Origin: Mesostigma viride
Taxonomy: Eukaryota; Streptophyta; Mesostigmatophyceae; Mesostigmatales; Mesostigmataceae
Direction of reading: 5' to 3'
Assembly: GCA_009746045.1 (NCBI GenBank)
Contig: RPFO01000041.1
Location: 3,967,030-4,031,029 of the forward strand
Length of the DNA: 64,000 nucleotides
The stretch's first letter is position 1, and the number at the start of each line of letters is the position of its first letter. Made by a program: the position numbers and the translations under genes. Shown one piece after another: positions 34,397-46,500 of the stretch. Under the pieces are notes generated by a model, which had not been told where the DNA came from, ran no database searches, and was given only the letters and a program-made list of their open reading frames with translations.

Positions 34397-35491
34397 TCAC
34401 TTGTTGTTGTTGGACGGGCCGCCCTGCCCCTTCTTGCCGGGACCCTGCTCCAGCTTGTGCTGCAGCTTCCCCATGCTCATCGCCGCCCGCACCGCCGGAG
34501 ACGCCAGCATTGCTCCACCCTCCTGGAATGGCAGCATTGCCGACGGAGTCCCCTTCCAACCCGTCGACCCCACATCCACCAGCTGGCATGCCGTGATCAG
34601 CTTTGCCAGGTACTCGGCTGCTGCCAGCTCCAGAATTACTTCGGAGCGTGGCGTGGCCCAGTAGCCAAATTCTGTCACCATCGTGTCCAGAATTCCTGCC
34701 ATCTGCAGGAGCAGCATCCGCCTCTCCCCGCTGGCTGAGCTGCCGTGCATCGTCAGCATTAACGATGCACGGATGGACTTCCCCCCCACGCTCTCTGCGT
34801 AGTCCAGCATCCCGGCAGCACCGCCTCCAGCATGTTGCTCACCAGGACCGGCACTGCATGCCCGCTCAGCGCCACCCCCTTCGTGCGCGCCAGCCTGCCA
34901 GCAGTCGCCGCTGCGGCTGGGCTTGCAGTTGCTGGAGTCTTTGCCTGGTCCAGCAGCTTCGACATGGCCGATATCAGGTCGCCAATATCTCCGCCAGTGC
35001 GGGCGTTGCCCGGCGGGATGGAAGCCCTCCCGCTGGCGTTGCATAGCCCGTCTCGGTCCCCAGCAGCCGACCTATTTCGGTCTAGGTCCGCCACATCCTG
35101 GTCGATCGCCCCAGGGCGCCATCCTCCTCGCCAGCGCCCGTCCACCATGCCCCGCCCCTCCGCTTCCACCTGCCGAAGGGGGAACACCCCCAGCTCCCAC
35201 CCACCTGCTGACACTGGTGGATCCGGCTCTGCAATAGCCTCCCCCAGTTGCGCTGCTAGCACATCGGCCAGGGCCTCCTCCCCATCCCAGTCGCTGACAA
35301 ACCCCCTTTTCTCCAACACGTCCATGACGTTCTTGGCACGCCCCGGATTGAGCTTCTGGATCCGCTCTAGCCAATGCCCCTCCCCTAGGATCTTCTGGAC
35401 CGCAGTGCGGCCTCCTTTGGGGTGCATCCCTCCTGGCTTCTTGCTTGAGCTTTGCTATGAAATTCCGCTCTGGGGCTGTCACTGAGGTCAT
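34397..35491 (-). pseudogene. DIRS ORF1 (gag-like), frame-broken
   Basis: Starts at ATG 35491 (MTSVTAPERN). Coding shifts frame at about 35430 and again near 34815, giving blocks 35427-34759 and 35044-34397. Features: a charged N-terminus with LERIQKLNPGRAKNVMDVLEKRG, an Ala/Gly-rich middle, then a helical segment, ASLMLTMHGSSASGERRMLLL. The lysine/glutamine-rich end (KLEQGPGKKGQGG) suits nucleic-acid binding. No zinc knuckle. Identified as gag-like by position upstream of RT, not by a known domain. Confidence 0.5.
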
Positions 35492-35559
35492 GGTGGGTTA
35501 TAATGCTTGATGTGTTATATTGCGTTTTGTTTTTTGTGATGTGGTCACTTGAGGTTCTC

Positions 35560-35767
35560 AGGCAAAAGAAACAACCTGCTTCCCTAGAATGGAAGCCCAC
35601 CCTTTATAGCAACCACCTCTCCAGCCAACCCCTACCTGGGTGGCTGGGGTACGGGTGCCAGCACAAAAAAATATTTTTTCTAAAATTATTTTTTCCTTTG
35701 GTGCTATACGGCGTTGCATTCTCCGCTCAGCAGGTTAGTCATAGATAAAATGAGCATAGCTCACCAA
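35560..35767 (-). repeat. Split direct repeat A1
   Basis: 208 bp at the 5' end of the element. The 35491 ATG of ORF1 lies about 70 bases downstream, so A1 would hold the promoter and leader. Confidence 0.9.
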
Positions 35768-38700
35768 TTCCATACAAGTCCAACACGAGGCTAAGCGTCT
35801 TGCACAGGTCACGTGAGTCAAAGACTAGTTTTATCATTATGGGGGCCAAAATGAGCTCAGGTCCTACTATATAGGCCTCAACAAAAATTAGCTTCCCCAT
35901 GCATATAATCATGGCAAAAACAATCCACCCAGCACGCCATACATGTGCAAACAGAGTAGTCACGAAACCGTCCGAGGGCACATGTTCAGACCATGGAATG
36001 CGGGATAGCATTGTTAATTATTATGCCACGACCTCAACATGAGAATTAAATGTGGCAGGGGAAATAGCCTCATGGGACAAGGGAAGTGATGATGATTCCA
36101 CTGATTTACTCCCCAAGTTCGTACAACAGGTGATTCACTTTCAACCAATATAAGAGGGAAACTTCCATGCACATCACGAGCGCAACTTATAGTGAGAACC
36201 ATCATTGTCAAAGACAGATAAAGGTACATCCCAAGAACTTTCCATAAAGCATTTGCCATGAGAGGAAAGGAGTAACCGAGGGACATAGCAATCTCAATCC
36301 CTACAAGAGGCGAGAGATGCATGGGGCACACAAGACACCATGCAGGGCACATTATGGTACATGGCAAGTAATTAAACCATTAGGGCAATATCGGTATTGT
36401 TACCATGAGGAAGGAGGGGCAGTGGTATGCCCGATCTTGTCCTAGTAAGTGCGGCAGTCACATGGCATGCATTCATTGTTGCATTGTCAAGCCATGGAGC
36501 CTCACATATATGTAGGAGGAAATTGCGTGGGCACATGTTACTCATGTCAACTAAAGATGAGTTAGGCCTAAGTTACCGCTGCATCAGATAAATCACGTCC
36601 ATGAATTGGGAGGCATGGAAAAATCACCAAACGGACTCAACGAGCCATCTGATCATGTCAGGCGATTCTTAAACCACATCACAGTTTAGTTATGCCAAAC
36701 AAGTGTTCACATGACTGAACACAAATACTCAATATCTCCACCAAGAGGGGTTGGGAAGAAATCATTGTGCATAATGGGAACATAGCAAAGCAATCCTCAT
36801 CATCATAAGGGAGTAGATTTCTCTAGGATTCATGCACTCAGGCAGAGCTAAACAAAAGAGACATTCTTTAGCTAGGATATCATGATTGAGCAAGTGACAA
36901 CATGCTCTATGCGGAAACTATCATAAGGGCTGCAGGCGGTGTAGATCTGCGCAGGCGGGGCCAAGGACCAGTCAAGAGCGGCAGGAACCCAGGGAGAACT
37001 TTCTGAACAACAGTTGTCTCCGTCAACTGGATATAACACAGCATCATAACAACACCTCGAGTGTATTGAACACACTGTGATAGGGAATGAAGAGAAGACT
37101 CTTTGGGGCTGGTGAGTCCCTTATGACACTTGTGGCAGTGCATCGGCACACCACATGGGATATGGACATCAAGAGTACATGGCAGGGAAGCGTCAGGGTT
37201 ACCATCAATGGTGCGCCTCAAAACACCATACAGTAATGTTCGATTATCGGTGTAGCTGGGACGCGCACCAAGGACAAGCGCTTGCTATCATTTATAGGGT
37301 ATAGAACGAAAGCAAAGCTTAGCAAAAGGGGATATTTCACCTATAGGGCTGCACAGCCAGCACACGAGAGTAGGCAAACAGCACTAGCTCCATAGGGGTG
37401 CACAAGGAACACTGCACAATAGACATAGGAAGGGCATGTGCCCATGATCGTGCCAGAAAATACACCTACAAAAACTAATAAAAACTAGCCAAGGAAGCGA
37501 GGATTGGCTGGGTATAGGTGGCTGTCAAGCAACAATGCTAGCTTTACTGCGGTAGCACCCCTCCCCCCTCACATAACAGGGCAGGGTACAAAGCTAGGAA
37601 GATAGCGAGAACCCTGCGGTATGTGGGGTCCCACGAGAACCGTATACAAGGGAGAAAATGTAGGAAGGGTGAACAAGGAAGACGCTTAAGACGTACGTAG
37701 AATGGCAACTAGAGCAGCCAATGCTACTCCTTAGCAACCATGGGGGCACGGGACAAATAAATTAAATAACCAGGCACGGAGTCATATAGTATCACTAGGA
37801 GGATACAGTACAACACACATACCAAGGTAAGATGTTACGATTTATACTATAAGAGTTAGGCTCATGATGCCAAGGCTGATACGAGCGTCATCTGAGCACT
37901 GGCGGGAACAGAAACACGTGAGGATGGCACGTGCTTGGGGCTACATCACGTGCTTGATGGCACGTGCTTGGGTCAGATGCTGTACGGGGACATGCCACAG
38001 GGTGAGCGATCCGAAGACGGTAACGTGAGAGTAAAATAGCATGCTACATCTACAACACAGGGCAATCATTGTAGCGGTTATTGCCAAAGCGAGGTAAACG
38101 CACAGCTCTCACTATGGAAAGTGTAGAAGGGCACGTCAGTAGGATGGGACAGCCAAAAGCACTTGAGGTACGAGACAAGAGCTGAGAGACAGCAGAGGGT
38201 TGAACTGTTTGTCATAGCCACATGGGGCGGAAGCAGAGATTCATGGGCATGATGTGATGAGCTGCAACCTGCTGCAGATAGAGGGATTCCAGCTGTAGGA
38301 AAGGTAATCTGCAGCTATCCAACTATAAAAAGTTTGGTGCAAACATCTTGGTCAGAAGCGTGACATAAAATGTGTGACCTGGTGGGGCTACACACAGAAA
38401 TTTAGGTTTCAAGCCCAAACAACAGAAATCAGGTGGGAGACGTATTGAACTGTGTGACATGGGGCTGCACACAGAAAATTGGATTACAAGCCAACAATAG
38501 CATAATCGAAGTATGAACATGCCAAAGGTTGACGTGATAACAAGAAGGATTAGCAATCCACGAAGGATATGGGAGAGAAAAAACATTCTTGCTACCACTC
38601 ATGAGACAATGAACCAGCAAAGGGGGCTGACATGAAAGTTCAAAACAACAAGCAAGAGGCTAACGATGTCATTGCTCGCAGTCAAAATAACTGAATGGGA

Positions 38701-39906
38701 AAAACCCAGTGGGTAAATTCCCAAAGAACCACGAATATCATGCAGAAAACAAAGGCTCGGCGACCGGGGGCTTGGTGTCCGGGCAGATCTATTGTCCTCT
38801 CGTGTTTATAAAGAAAAAGGGGCAACAAACGCAGGCAACTTGGGCTAATCTGCGCCAGCCATGCCACAGGTTACTCTACGCAGCAACGGGATCGTCAAAA
38901 AGGGTCAGATTCGTGCAGCAAGTGACGCACAAGATTTCAGTTTACTCTGCTATCAGGGCGACCCGAATCTGGTCGCTTTATAATCAGGAAAAGGGGCTAT
39001 GGCGGCCAGGCAAAAGCAAATTGACAGGCGGCCAGGTCTGTGAAAGCTAAATCATACTTTTTATAATGCATACGAGAAGGGAATCGTCACTAAAAGGACG
39101 AGCTACTAACGCTTGCTGTCAAGGGCTGCACCGGGGTCGAGGTGCGTGATCAGCAGAAGGGGTCTAAATTACACGTTGCTGCCCAGGCAGGGCTGCAAAA
39201 ACAAGGGTAAATTCACTACGTTTTGGCTCTACCTAGACAGAAGATTGCCAGGCTTCTATCTGTTTATTTCGTTGAGTATCCGGTGTCTTTCATCTGTGAA
39301 TACAAGTTGAATGCCCTTCACCGCTGGCTAGCACGCCGGCGATGGAGACGGGTTTTTTGTTGTTTGGGGAACCGATTGTGGGAGGCTGAGCCCGCAGCCG
39401 CCACTGATTGCTATTGAACCCTTGCAGCTGGCCAGGCCGCAAGGAGCTCAGCGGCGCGGCGCTATAACCGATAAGGCATGCTCGAGCCTCTAACCCGAGA
39501 CTGACCGGTAAGCTACCCGATAGTGCATGCTCGAGCCTCTAACCCGAGACTACCGGCACTCAGCGGATCTGTGCTACCGAGGGCGACGGTTCTCTGACCG
39601 TCCCGGCGCGCACTGGCTTCCGTACCTTGCTTAGGCACCGACTAGCATCTAGACACCAATCTTTGATGCCCACCTGACTAGGCGCCCAGGCCGACGACTA
39701 CCGGCCAGCGGATAGATGCCACTCGGGAGCACAACTCCTATATCTAAGGCAGCACTACGGATCTTGCTCAACAGGAAAAACGTACCTTATGTCGCTTGCC
39801 CGACTGCAGCAAAGTGATGGCAGGTGATAAAATGCATGACGATGTTTAAATTTAAACGCTGCAGCCATGGGCTGCATGTCCGCTGCAGGTGTTCCTCCGA
39901 GTCCAT
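35768..39906. other. Interior of the large nested LTR element, right part; no gene seen
   Basis: Matches 49385-53518 of copy B. Small minus-strand frames (36014-36367, 38323-38598 and others) occur in both copies but carry no motif. Local repeats: CACGTGCTTG several times at 37918-37975, and a 24-base TGCTCGAGCCTCTAACCCGA block twice at about 39479 and 39529. Confidence 0.5.
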
Positions 39907-40638
39907 TGTAACATCCTAGCCCCGGCGTCTAACCTCGGGCCGAGGTAGCACCTAATTCAAATGCGAAAGATCTTTTCCTACTGGACAGGGGATGCAACGC
40001 CAATTTACAATATCGTCATTAATACAATTATTATCAATCATGCCAGGGTCGGCTTTACCTAAACGGGACGAGGTTGAAAAACTAATCACTCTCCAAGGGG
40101 AGGGTAGTGGCGCTACTCCATAGCTGAGTATCAAGCGCGTGAGAAGGTTGGGCCACCTTCCTTGCTAATATTCCTTGCCGCCGGCTCTGTCTTGACCACA
40201 CTTGACAGTGGGCCGACATGGGCCGTCGGGCGCAACCACACAAATAATACTAAGTACGTGGCACACACATGTATGTCCACAATTCCCACTTGTCTTTTGG
40301 TCCTACTAAAAGGCGTCGGGCCATCCGGCCCTTAGCAAACATGGTACACACAATTAGGGACGCATTCGGCACAAGGGTGCATGCTGGCTGTTGTTGCCAC
40401 GGTAGGTACTACACAGCGCAGGTGCTGACGATATACCTAAACCTGCCGGACGGTACCACATTGGTTCCGACCGGGTACATGCACAACCGGCTGCACCAAG
40501 TCGGTATCATGTATAACTTTCTGCACACTTGTCCAAATTCAGCGGAACCTGGGGCGATTGAACGGACGTAACAAACTCTACGTCCAAGCAGTTACGGCGG
40601 GAGCGTAACACAGTTTACTGTTGCGTTGGGATGCAACA
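39907..40638 (-). repeat. LTR (5' in element orientation) of the large nested element
   Basis: 732 bp; followed by the CCGGT target duplication at 40639-40643, after which the gypsy gag frame resumes. Confidence 0.92.
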
Positions 40639-41493
40639 CCGGTTCATCGAGGCCCTCAGTCCCGAGCTGCAGGATGAGGTACTGAAGCACTACGCGGAGG
40701 TCCCCTGGGACGAGTGGGATATCCTGAATATTCAGAGGTATCTTTTGCAGGTGGCCGACGTTGTTGCTCGCGGGCGCGCACCCTCGGTGCGCCGTTTCGT
40801 CAGGTCAGGTCCCCGCGGCGGGTGAATCAGCTGTATTCCACTGAGCTCGACGGCGAGGCGGACGATGACTCCCTAGATGACCTCGAGGACGGGTACGCTG
40901 ACCATGGCCTCAACGCCATAGACGCAAGTAAAGCCCGTTGCTTCATGTGCAATGAGGTGGGACACCTCAAGCGCGACTGCCCCAAACTCCGTAGCAGGCA
41001 CGCTGGACGTGGCACGGGGGAGACCGAGCCCAGGTTTTCAGGTCCGGCGTTCGGCAGTCGCCCGGACTCCTCGGGCCCAAGGGACAAGCCCCGCAACGCG
41101 GGCGAGCGAGCGGCTCGCTTGCAGCATATGCCCGGCAGTTCCCGACTCAGCACCAGCAGCCGCGGCCGCCAGCGACGAGTTCTACCAAGGGCGTGCTGTG
41201 CGCAGTCAACGAGATCGAGGCTCGCTGACAAGCCTCCTCTTCCGGCCAGCGTGCGACCTTTGAGTCACAAGCAGTGGCCGGGTACGAGTTTGACAATGAG
41301 GAGGAGGAGGCTGATGAGGATGAGGGGGGGAAAAGGGCGGGCGGTCGCGGGCGAGGCGGCCTCCCGTCCCACGGCGCTTCCGGATCAGCCGCGGCCACCC
41401 AACCGGCACGTGTGTCCCACGGTGGTCCGAGGCACTTGTTTCTCTTCAGTGGGGGTTTACTCGTTCCCCCCACCGTCCTTGACCCGTATTTGA
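40639..41493 (+). pseudogene. gag: Gypsy Gag, C-terminal part with zinc knuckle (copy A)
   Basis: Continues the gag frame that stops at 24852, beginning FIEALSPELQDEVLKHY. One CCHC knuckle, CFMCNEVGHLKRDC, lies at 40939-40980, preceded by an acidic DDDSLDDLEDGY segment. At 40811-40814 there are four C where copy B has five (54423-54427). This one-base difference closes the frame in copy A and leaves it open in copy B. Further downstream (about 41100) another frame change is needed to reach the protease. In the protease frame a TGA occurs at about 41227 in both copies. Confidence 0.65.
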
Positions 41494-41834
41494 AAGAGAA
41501 AACGGTAATGGGTGTGAAGTTTTTGGTCGACACAGCCGCTTCCACGTCCTTCATCAACGAGGCACTGGTGCGCCGGCTTGGCCTGACGCCCCGCCCCCAC
41601 ACCACGGCCGTGTATGTGACCTACTCGGATGGTCGCCAACACCAATCGCCCGGTCTGGCAGATATCAAAGGTGTGCTGCAAGGCACCCCGGTCGACTTGG
41701 CTGCGACCATCGCACCGCTGGGCGTAGCGGACATCATCACTGGGCTTGGCTGGTTGGACGCGCAGGATGGGGACATTAGCGTGCGCCGGCGAGTCGTTTG
41801 GTTTCCTGATGGTTCCTTTTGTAACTTGCCCTGA
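41274..41834 (+). CDS. Gypsy aspartic protease domain (copy A)
   Basis: 186-residue frame. Acidic/Gly-rich linker (EEEEADEDEGG), then a retropepsin-like domain: VKFLVDTAASTSFINEALVRRLGL with active-site D-T-A at 41529, a flap-like TYSDGRQ, and the IITGLGWLDAQDGDIS segment that corresponds to the ILGxxWL motif. DTA instead of DTG occurs in some gypsy proteases. It would act as a dimer to cut Gag-Pol. Confidence 0.65.
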   Translation: MAGYEFDNEEEEADEDEGGKRAGGRGRGGLPSHGASGSAAATQPARVSHGGPRHLFLFSGGLLVPPTVLDPYLKEKTVMGVKFLVDTAASTSFINEALVRRLGLTPRPHTTAVYVTYSDGRQHQSPGLADIKGVLQGTPVDLAATIAPLGVADIITGLGWLDAQDGDISVRRRVVWFPDGSFCNLP

Positions 41835-42114
41835 CAGTGAGTATAGGGCACAGGCCGCGGAGGTCCATAACATTACACACGAGCGCCCCGCGGACGGGTC
41901 TCGTCCAGCATCCCAGATCCTTATGAGCAGCAAGACGCTGGCACGCCATCTTCGGAAGAGCAAGGAATACACGATGTACCGCATCGACCTGGAAACCACT
42001 CAGCAGGCCCTGCTCAACGAGATCGGTGCCGGCTTCACCCCGGACGAGACGGCGCGTTTCAACGCGGTTTTGGAAAAGCGCTCCACTATACGGAACTTAG
42101 TACGGCAATCCTGA
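41746..42114 (+). pseudogene. Gypsy Pol linker remnant, RT missing (copy A)
   Basis: After the protease the frame continues with ASQILMSSKTLARHLRKS, then FTPDETARFNAVLEK and a stop at 42114. In intact gypsy elements a linker of this type leads into the RT domain. Here the frame ends and no RT, RNase H or integrase motif follows in the next 3.6 kb. Confidence 0.4.
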
Positions 42115-45100
42115 CCGGTTTCCAACCGCGCACTGCTTGCTCCATCTCACGGCCGGGCGCGGTCGCCGCCCCCCTGACTCCTTGGCAGTAATTGGACGAT
42201 CGCGCAGACGCGTCGTTCCCGGGGGAAGGGGAGGGGTCGCAGGGCGTATGAAACCAGATGGCTACTAATAATACCATATACTTCTTTACTATAAGTACTT
42301 GTACTGGTCCATTACACTTCTTTATTATACCATACTCTTCGATACATCATACACTAATGCCATCGCACATCCCCAGACGGGATGGATGGGCAACATGCAG
42401 GGCAAGATTTTAGAGGGCTTTCTTCTGGTCCGGGTACGCCCGAACGTGTGGCGCCGGACATACGTGCCGGCGTTGTGCAGACCCACCCTCGTGTATATGA
42501 TCGGCACGATTCGGCTTTGGATCGAGCCGGCCATCTATGTAGGAATCCACCGCAGCCGCGCGTGGATCCGACGACCCTTCTACTGCATGCCAGCATGCGG
42601 ATATTATAAATTTTCTATCTTCTACATTTTCTATGATATATATTTTAAAAATATAATTACTTACAGCAGAGTGATATATATTTTCTATATGATATATTTT
42701 TATGGGATAATCTGCAGTTAGTGGTGGGCTTTATCGGGCCGTTCCGAAGAGGACCACGTCAGGCACTTAGCACCGCATGCATGGTCCTGGCCTTTTTGGA
42801 CATGGGCTCACCGGCGCATGAGCCATAATAATATAGTTTGATCTTGTGCCACGCCCATGCAGCTACTGTCCGCGGAGGAGCGCGCCAAGTTGTACCATGT
42901 TAGTTATAGCACGGCTTGACGGAGCCGAAAGCTCATGTCCTACAACTTAGGATGAGCTGTTCACGGCCAAGTTCTGGAAGGATTGCTTTGCCGGATAATC
43001 TCAAAACCAAGGTCATGCAACGACCAATCCAGCGATGCATGGTCGGACATGGAGTCTGATCGGATCTTCTGAAGGGACGCCCATCCAAGATGCACCCGGA
43101 TGCTTGATTCTACTACTAAGGCGTCCTTACCGGTCCAAGGCATCTCCGCGCGGGATGCCGGATTCGGCAGCGAGTGCCAGCGACCCCAGGATACGGCCTG
43201 ACTGCACGTGGCGTCGATCCCACGTGACCAACGACGCGGAGTCCCACGGCATGCGGCCGAGTTATTATTATAGGGAGCCTTCCGGCTGGCGGCTATGAGT
43301 CACGGCTCCCTGACTTCCTGGCGCGTGAGGGACGTGCATGGCTTCTCGTGCACCCGTATTTATTTTCACCAGTGCGGCATGGTGCATGGAGACGGCGCCA
43401 GACTGCTGCGACCCATGCGACTGGCCGATCAGGCATGTGGAGCCTGCATTGAATCGTAGTCGGCCGGCAAACAGATGTACAACACCTTGTTGAATTGTCG
43501 GTAGCCAACCAATTGGCTATACCGGCCCGGGATCGAGTCGACGCCTATAGCTGGGTCAGGGCACTCCCGGGCTTGAGTACCCTTGCATGCAGGGCGCGTC
43601 CGCCCGCCGAGACTGTCGGGAGTAAGGGCCCCCGGGGCTGCAAGCACATGCGGGCGCGGTGCAGCTGCATGGCGACAGCACGTACGGCAGTGGTGGTGGA
43701 TAACCCAGCCGGTTGTGGTTGCACTGGTGCATCAGAAGCCGGCGGTGCGCAGTCATTGTCTTACCGCCTCAACAGTGCGTGTGCATGGTGCCGATATGCA
43801 CTGTTGCCCCGCAGACTGCCGGTGCCGGAGCAACACCCGGTATCACTGCATGGGGCCGGTACATCTGCTCTGAGCGGACCCGGCGCTGACGCGCTGAGCC
43901 TTGCAGGGCACTGAGGTACATGGTACGGCGGAATCTGGCCGTCGATGGCGAGTCACGGGGACTGAAATGGCGACCCGAGACCGAGAGGCAGGCAGGATCG
44001 AGCTGCTGAAGTCTGAGCACCTAGTTACTGCCCGCGACACTAGCTGTGCATGGCTACCATCGGCGCGCAGTGTTCGCGTTCCTCAGGACTGTGGGCCGAG
44101 CCCGGTATGGAGTTGTTCCATGCACCACTGGTGGAGGCAGATCAAGCGTGATTTGCAAGTGGCTCGTGTCCGCGCGCCTACGAGGTTGCATGGATGAGGG
44201 ACTCAGAGCAGGGCGTTCCATGTGCATGACGGGCGGGCTGTGCGGGCTGCAAAAATTGCATGTACTATACCCCATGGCCATGCACTGGTACAGGGTGGTG
44301 AGAGGCCTTCAAGCTTCGAGTGGGGGATGTATGTGGCACTGTGCGGCGGGGACTGCATACATAGGGGCGTGTTTCTGTTGCGGGAATCGGGATCCTGTGC
44401 TGGGCGCGATCGAGCCTGAGGAGCCCTTGTTTGGGACTGCGGGGGATGATTCGGCCCTACTCCATGAGTGGCATGGTGTCTTGCAGGGGCAACGCTACTG
44501 ATATGACAGTTCCTGCAAGGCGTGTCACTCCCTGACATGCCTAGAAGTGCGGGCATTGCGGGCGCTATGCAGTTCACGTCGGCGGCCTCGAGCACCACAT
44601 GCATATGGCCTGCGCAAACATCAATCGTGCTCTTGCGGTGCAAGTGTCATGGTGGGTGTGACTGCGATCGCTGAGTAGTTTTCCCCCGCTTGCGGTGGAG
44701 TTCAGGCACATCGGCAGTTGTCTCCTTGACATTGGCAGTGCGGAATGTGGGGACCGGCGACTGCTCCGGTCTATGCATGTCGGTCGGAGTGGTGTTGTGC
44801 ATAAAATACTGCAGCTTCGTTGGAGGAGTCGGCAGGGCGCACTCCAGTGGACACGCTGGGGCCCTGCTAGTTTTGGGCAATTAACGTGCCATATTATCCA
44901 AGTTTCCGGTTTAATTGATCGACTTTGACTGTTTCCTGCGCTGGATATCTAGAGACGGCGGGGCGCACTCTACATAGTTGACACACTAGGGCCTTGCGGG
45001 CACCTGCATGCGTTCGCAGGTGCACCGGGGAGGCGCACTCTAGCGGCCACGCTAGGGCTTCCCCCTCTATACAGCCACTCCCGCGGCGGCCAGGGACGGC

Positions 45101-45724
45101 CACGTTGGAGATATGCGGGTGCTTTATATAAGTATGCCGTGCCGCATGGCCGCGAGGCTGGGACTTTATTAAGCTGGCATAATTGCCAGTGTCTCGGGCA
45201 ATATCGCAAGGCCTAGCTGCGAGCGGCGCATACAATTTTGCAATAAACAAGTTCTGCCGACTGCATGGTCGGTTGGTGGCTCACGGCGCGCCTGTATTTG
45301 AGATGACGCGTACCGCCGTCGGTCGTGAGGCGATGGATCAGTTTCTTCTGGTGCACGCCCTCGCTTCGGGGCATGGGGCCTGCACTGCATGCTGTGCCTC
45401 ACCGTCGTTGGCCGGATCATCAAGTTGCATGCATGAAAAATATTCCCTCCTGCTGGAAGTCCCGATTGGCTATATAAAGAGTTGTCCTTGCGTGGCAAGT
45501 CTGGGGGACCTGGTTTCACTGGCCCGTTGGTGAACAAGGGATGGGACATAGTACCCCTATGGTCAACATTTCATCAAGTTTGAGGCTGCTCAGGACCTCA
45601 GTACTGGTTGAGCGGGATTACATGGACTGCGCATTATTATGCGTGTGTGTTTTTGTGTTGTGTGTTGCATGGCCTCCGCCCTCCAAGACGGTAGGGGCTA
45701 CCGTCTCCCGGGGAGGGGGAGGAG
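42115..45724. other. Gypsy element interior without recognisable pol (copy A)
   Basis: 3.6 kb. An AT-rich block at 42600-42720 sits in otherwise GC-rich sequence with many TGCATG words. Many overlapping frames occur on both strands, none with a polymerase or integrase signature. Ends in the polypurine tract GGGGAGGGGGAGGAG. Confidence 0.5.
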
Positions 45725-46376
45725 TGTTGCGGCCCGACCCTTGGAACGGGCGCAACAATGGAATAAATTATGTATTTTGGCTTGTTGTCATAGTCCGTAG
45801 GACTTTGGGACTCATTCCGGGACTTAATTTGGGAATTGTCCCTTGGTCAGGACTTTTGTATGGATTTATGATAGTTTGTGTGATTCGGACTAGTTATTTG
45901 GGGCCTAGGTTGATGTATATGCGATCTTCTAGGGGCCGGTGCAGTCGCGCCGCGCTGCGTACTTTATAGCTGGTTGAGATCTTGCTTGTACTCATATGCG
46001 TGGATTCTGTAGGCGAGGGTCGATGTCGACCCGAGGATCTTGTGTGGACTGTTTCGGAATTCTCTGGAAGGTCGGCGCCATGTCGGCGCCACCACTTGCC
46101 AGTTTGGTGGCAGGCCTAGGTGAAATTGGTCCGAGGACGAGAGTCTCGTCCTCTTGGTTTGATGAAGCCCGTCCTCTTGGTGCGATGAAGCCTACACATT
46201 AAACCTGGGGCAACTATCCACTTGTAAATGGTCTTGCTAGCCATTATAAGTGTGTATTAATTAGCTTGGCATCAAGTCGCGATGCCAGATATCTCACGAC
46301 CCCAGTCGTGAAGCGCAATCTGCATTAGGCCACCTTGATTCTTCCTAATACCGGCACAGTTGATCTTTCGCTACGT
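45725..46376 (+). repeat. Gypsy 3' LTR, cut off by the assembly gap (copy A)
   Basis: Begins TGTTGCGGCC directly after the polypurine tract. Identical in layout to 59341-59992; the last ~35 bases are lost in the N run. Confidence 0.85.
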
Positions 46377-46500
46377 NNNNNNNNNNNNNNNNNNNNNNNN
46401 NNNNNNNNNNNNNNNNNNNNNNNNNNNNNNNNNNNNNNNNNNNNNNNNNNNNNNNNNNNNNNNNNNNNNNNNNNNNNNNNNNNNNNNNNNNNNNNNNNNN
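46377..46500. other. Assembly gap, 124 N
   Basis: Undetermined bases. The sequence to its right restarts at the equivalent of 27571, so the gap joins two overlapping contigs rather than spanning unique DNA. Confidence 0.99.

Larger units (their letters stand above)
30452..35767 (-). mobile_element. DIRS/PAT-like (Kangaroo-type) tyrosine-recombinase retrotransposon
   Basis: In element orientation (minus) the order is A1 (35767-35560), gag-like ORF, RT, RNase H, tyrosine recombinase, B1 (31077-30881), A2 (30880-30674), a 24-base spacer, B2 (30649-30453). These are split direct repeats, the hallmark of PAT/Kangaroo-like elements. Ends are exact because the second copy of the region has the uninterrupted site ATTCATTCC at 49380-49388. 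The element is about 5,315 bp with no target duplication; placement is uncertain by one A. B1 directly abuts A2, reproducing the circle junction. Reading frames change a few times, so this copy may be inactive or contain sequencing errors. Confidence 0.88.
24853..40638 (-). mobile_element. Large LTR element nested in gypsy gag, no recognisable genes (LARD-like)
   Basis: Two 732-bp LTRs (24853-25584, 39907-40638) differ at about four positions. Plus-strand ends are TGTAACATCC...GGATGCAACA and the TSD is CCGGT. Orientation is minus: the purine tract GGAGGAGGGGGAGGAG, read on the minus strand, abuts the left LTR, and TGGACTCGG begins one base inside the right LTR where a primer-binding site would be. 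About 10.5 kb once the 5.3-kb DIRS insertion is removed. The interior has no gag, protease, RT or integrase motif. Its LTR start (TGTTGC) and polypurine tract closely resemble those of the gypsy host element, so gypsy proteins may have moved it (inference). Confidence 0.85.

Noticed and set aside
44046-44643. Overlapping 146-151 codon frames in the gypsy interior
   Set aside because: Present in both copies but with no domain, and their ends change with single-base indels between copies A and B.
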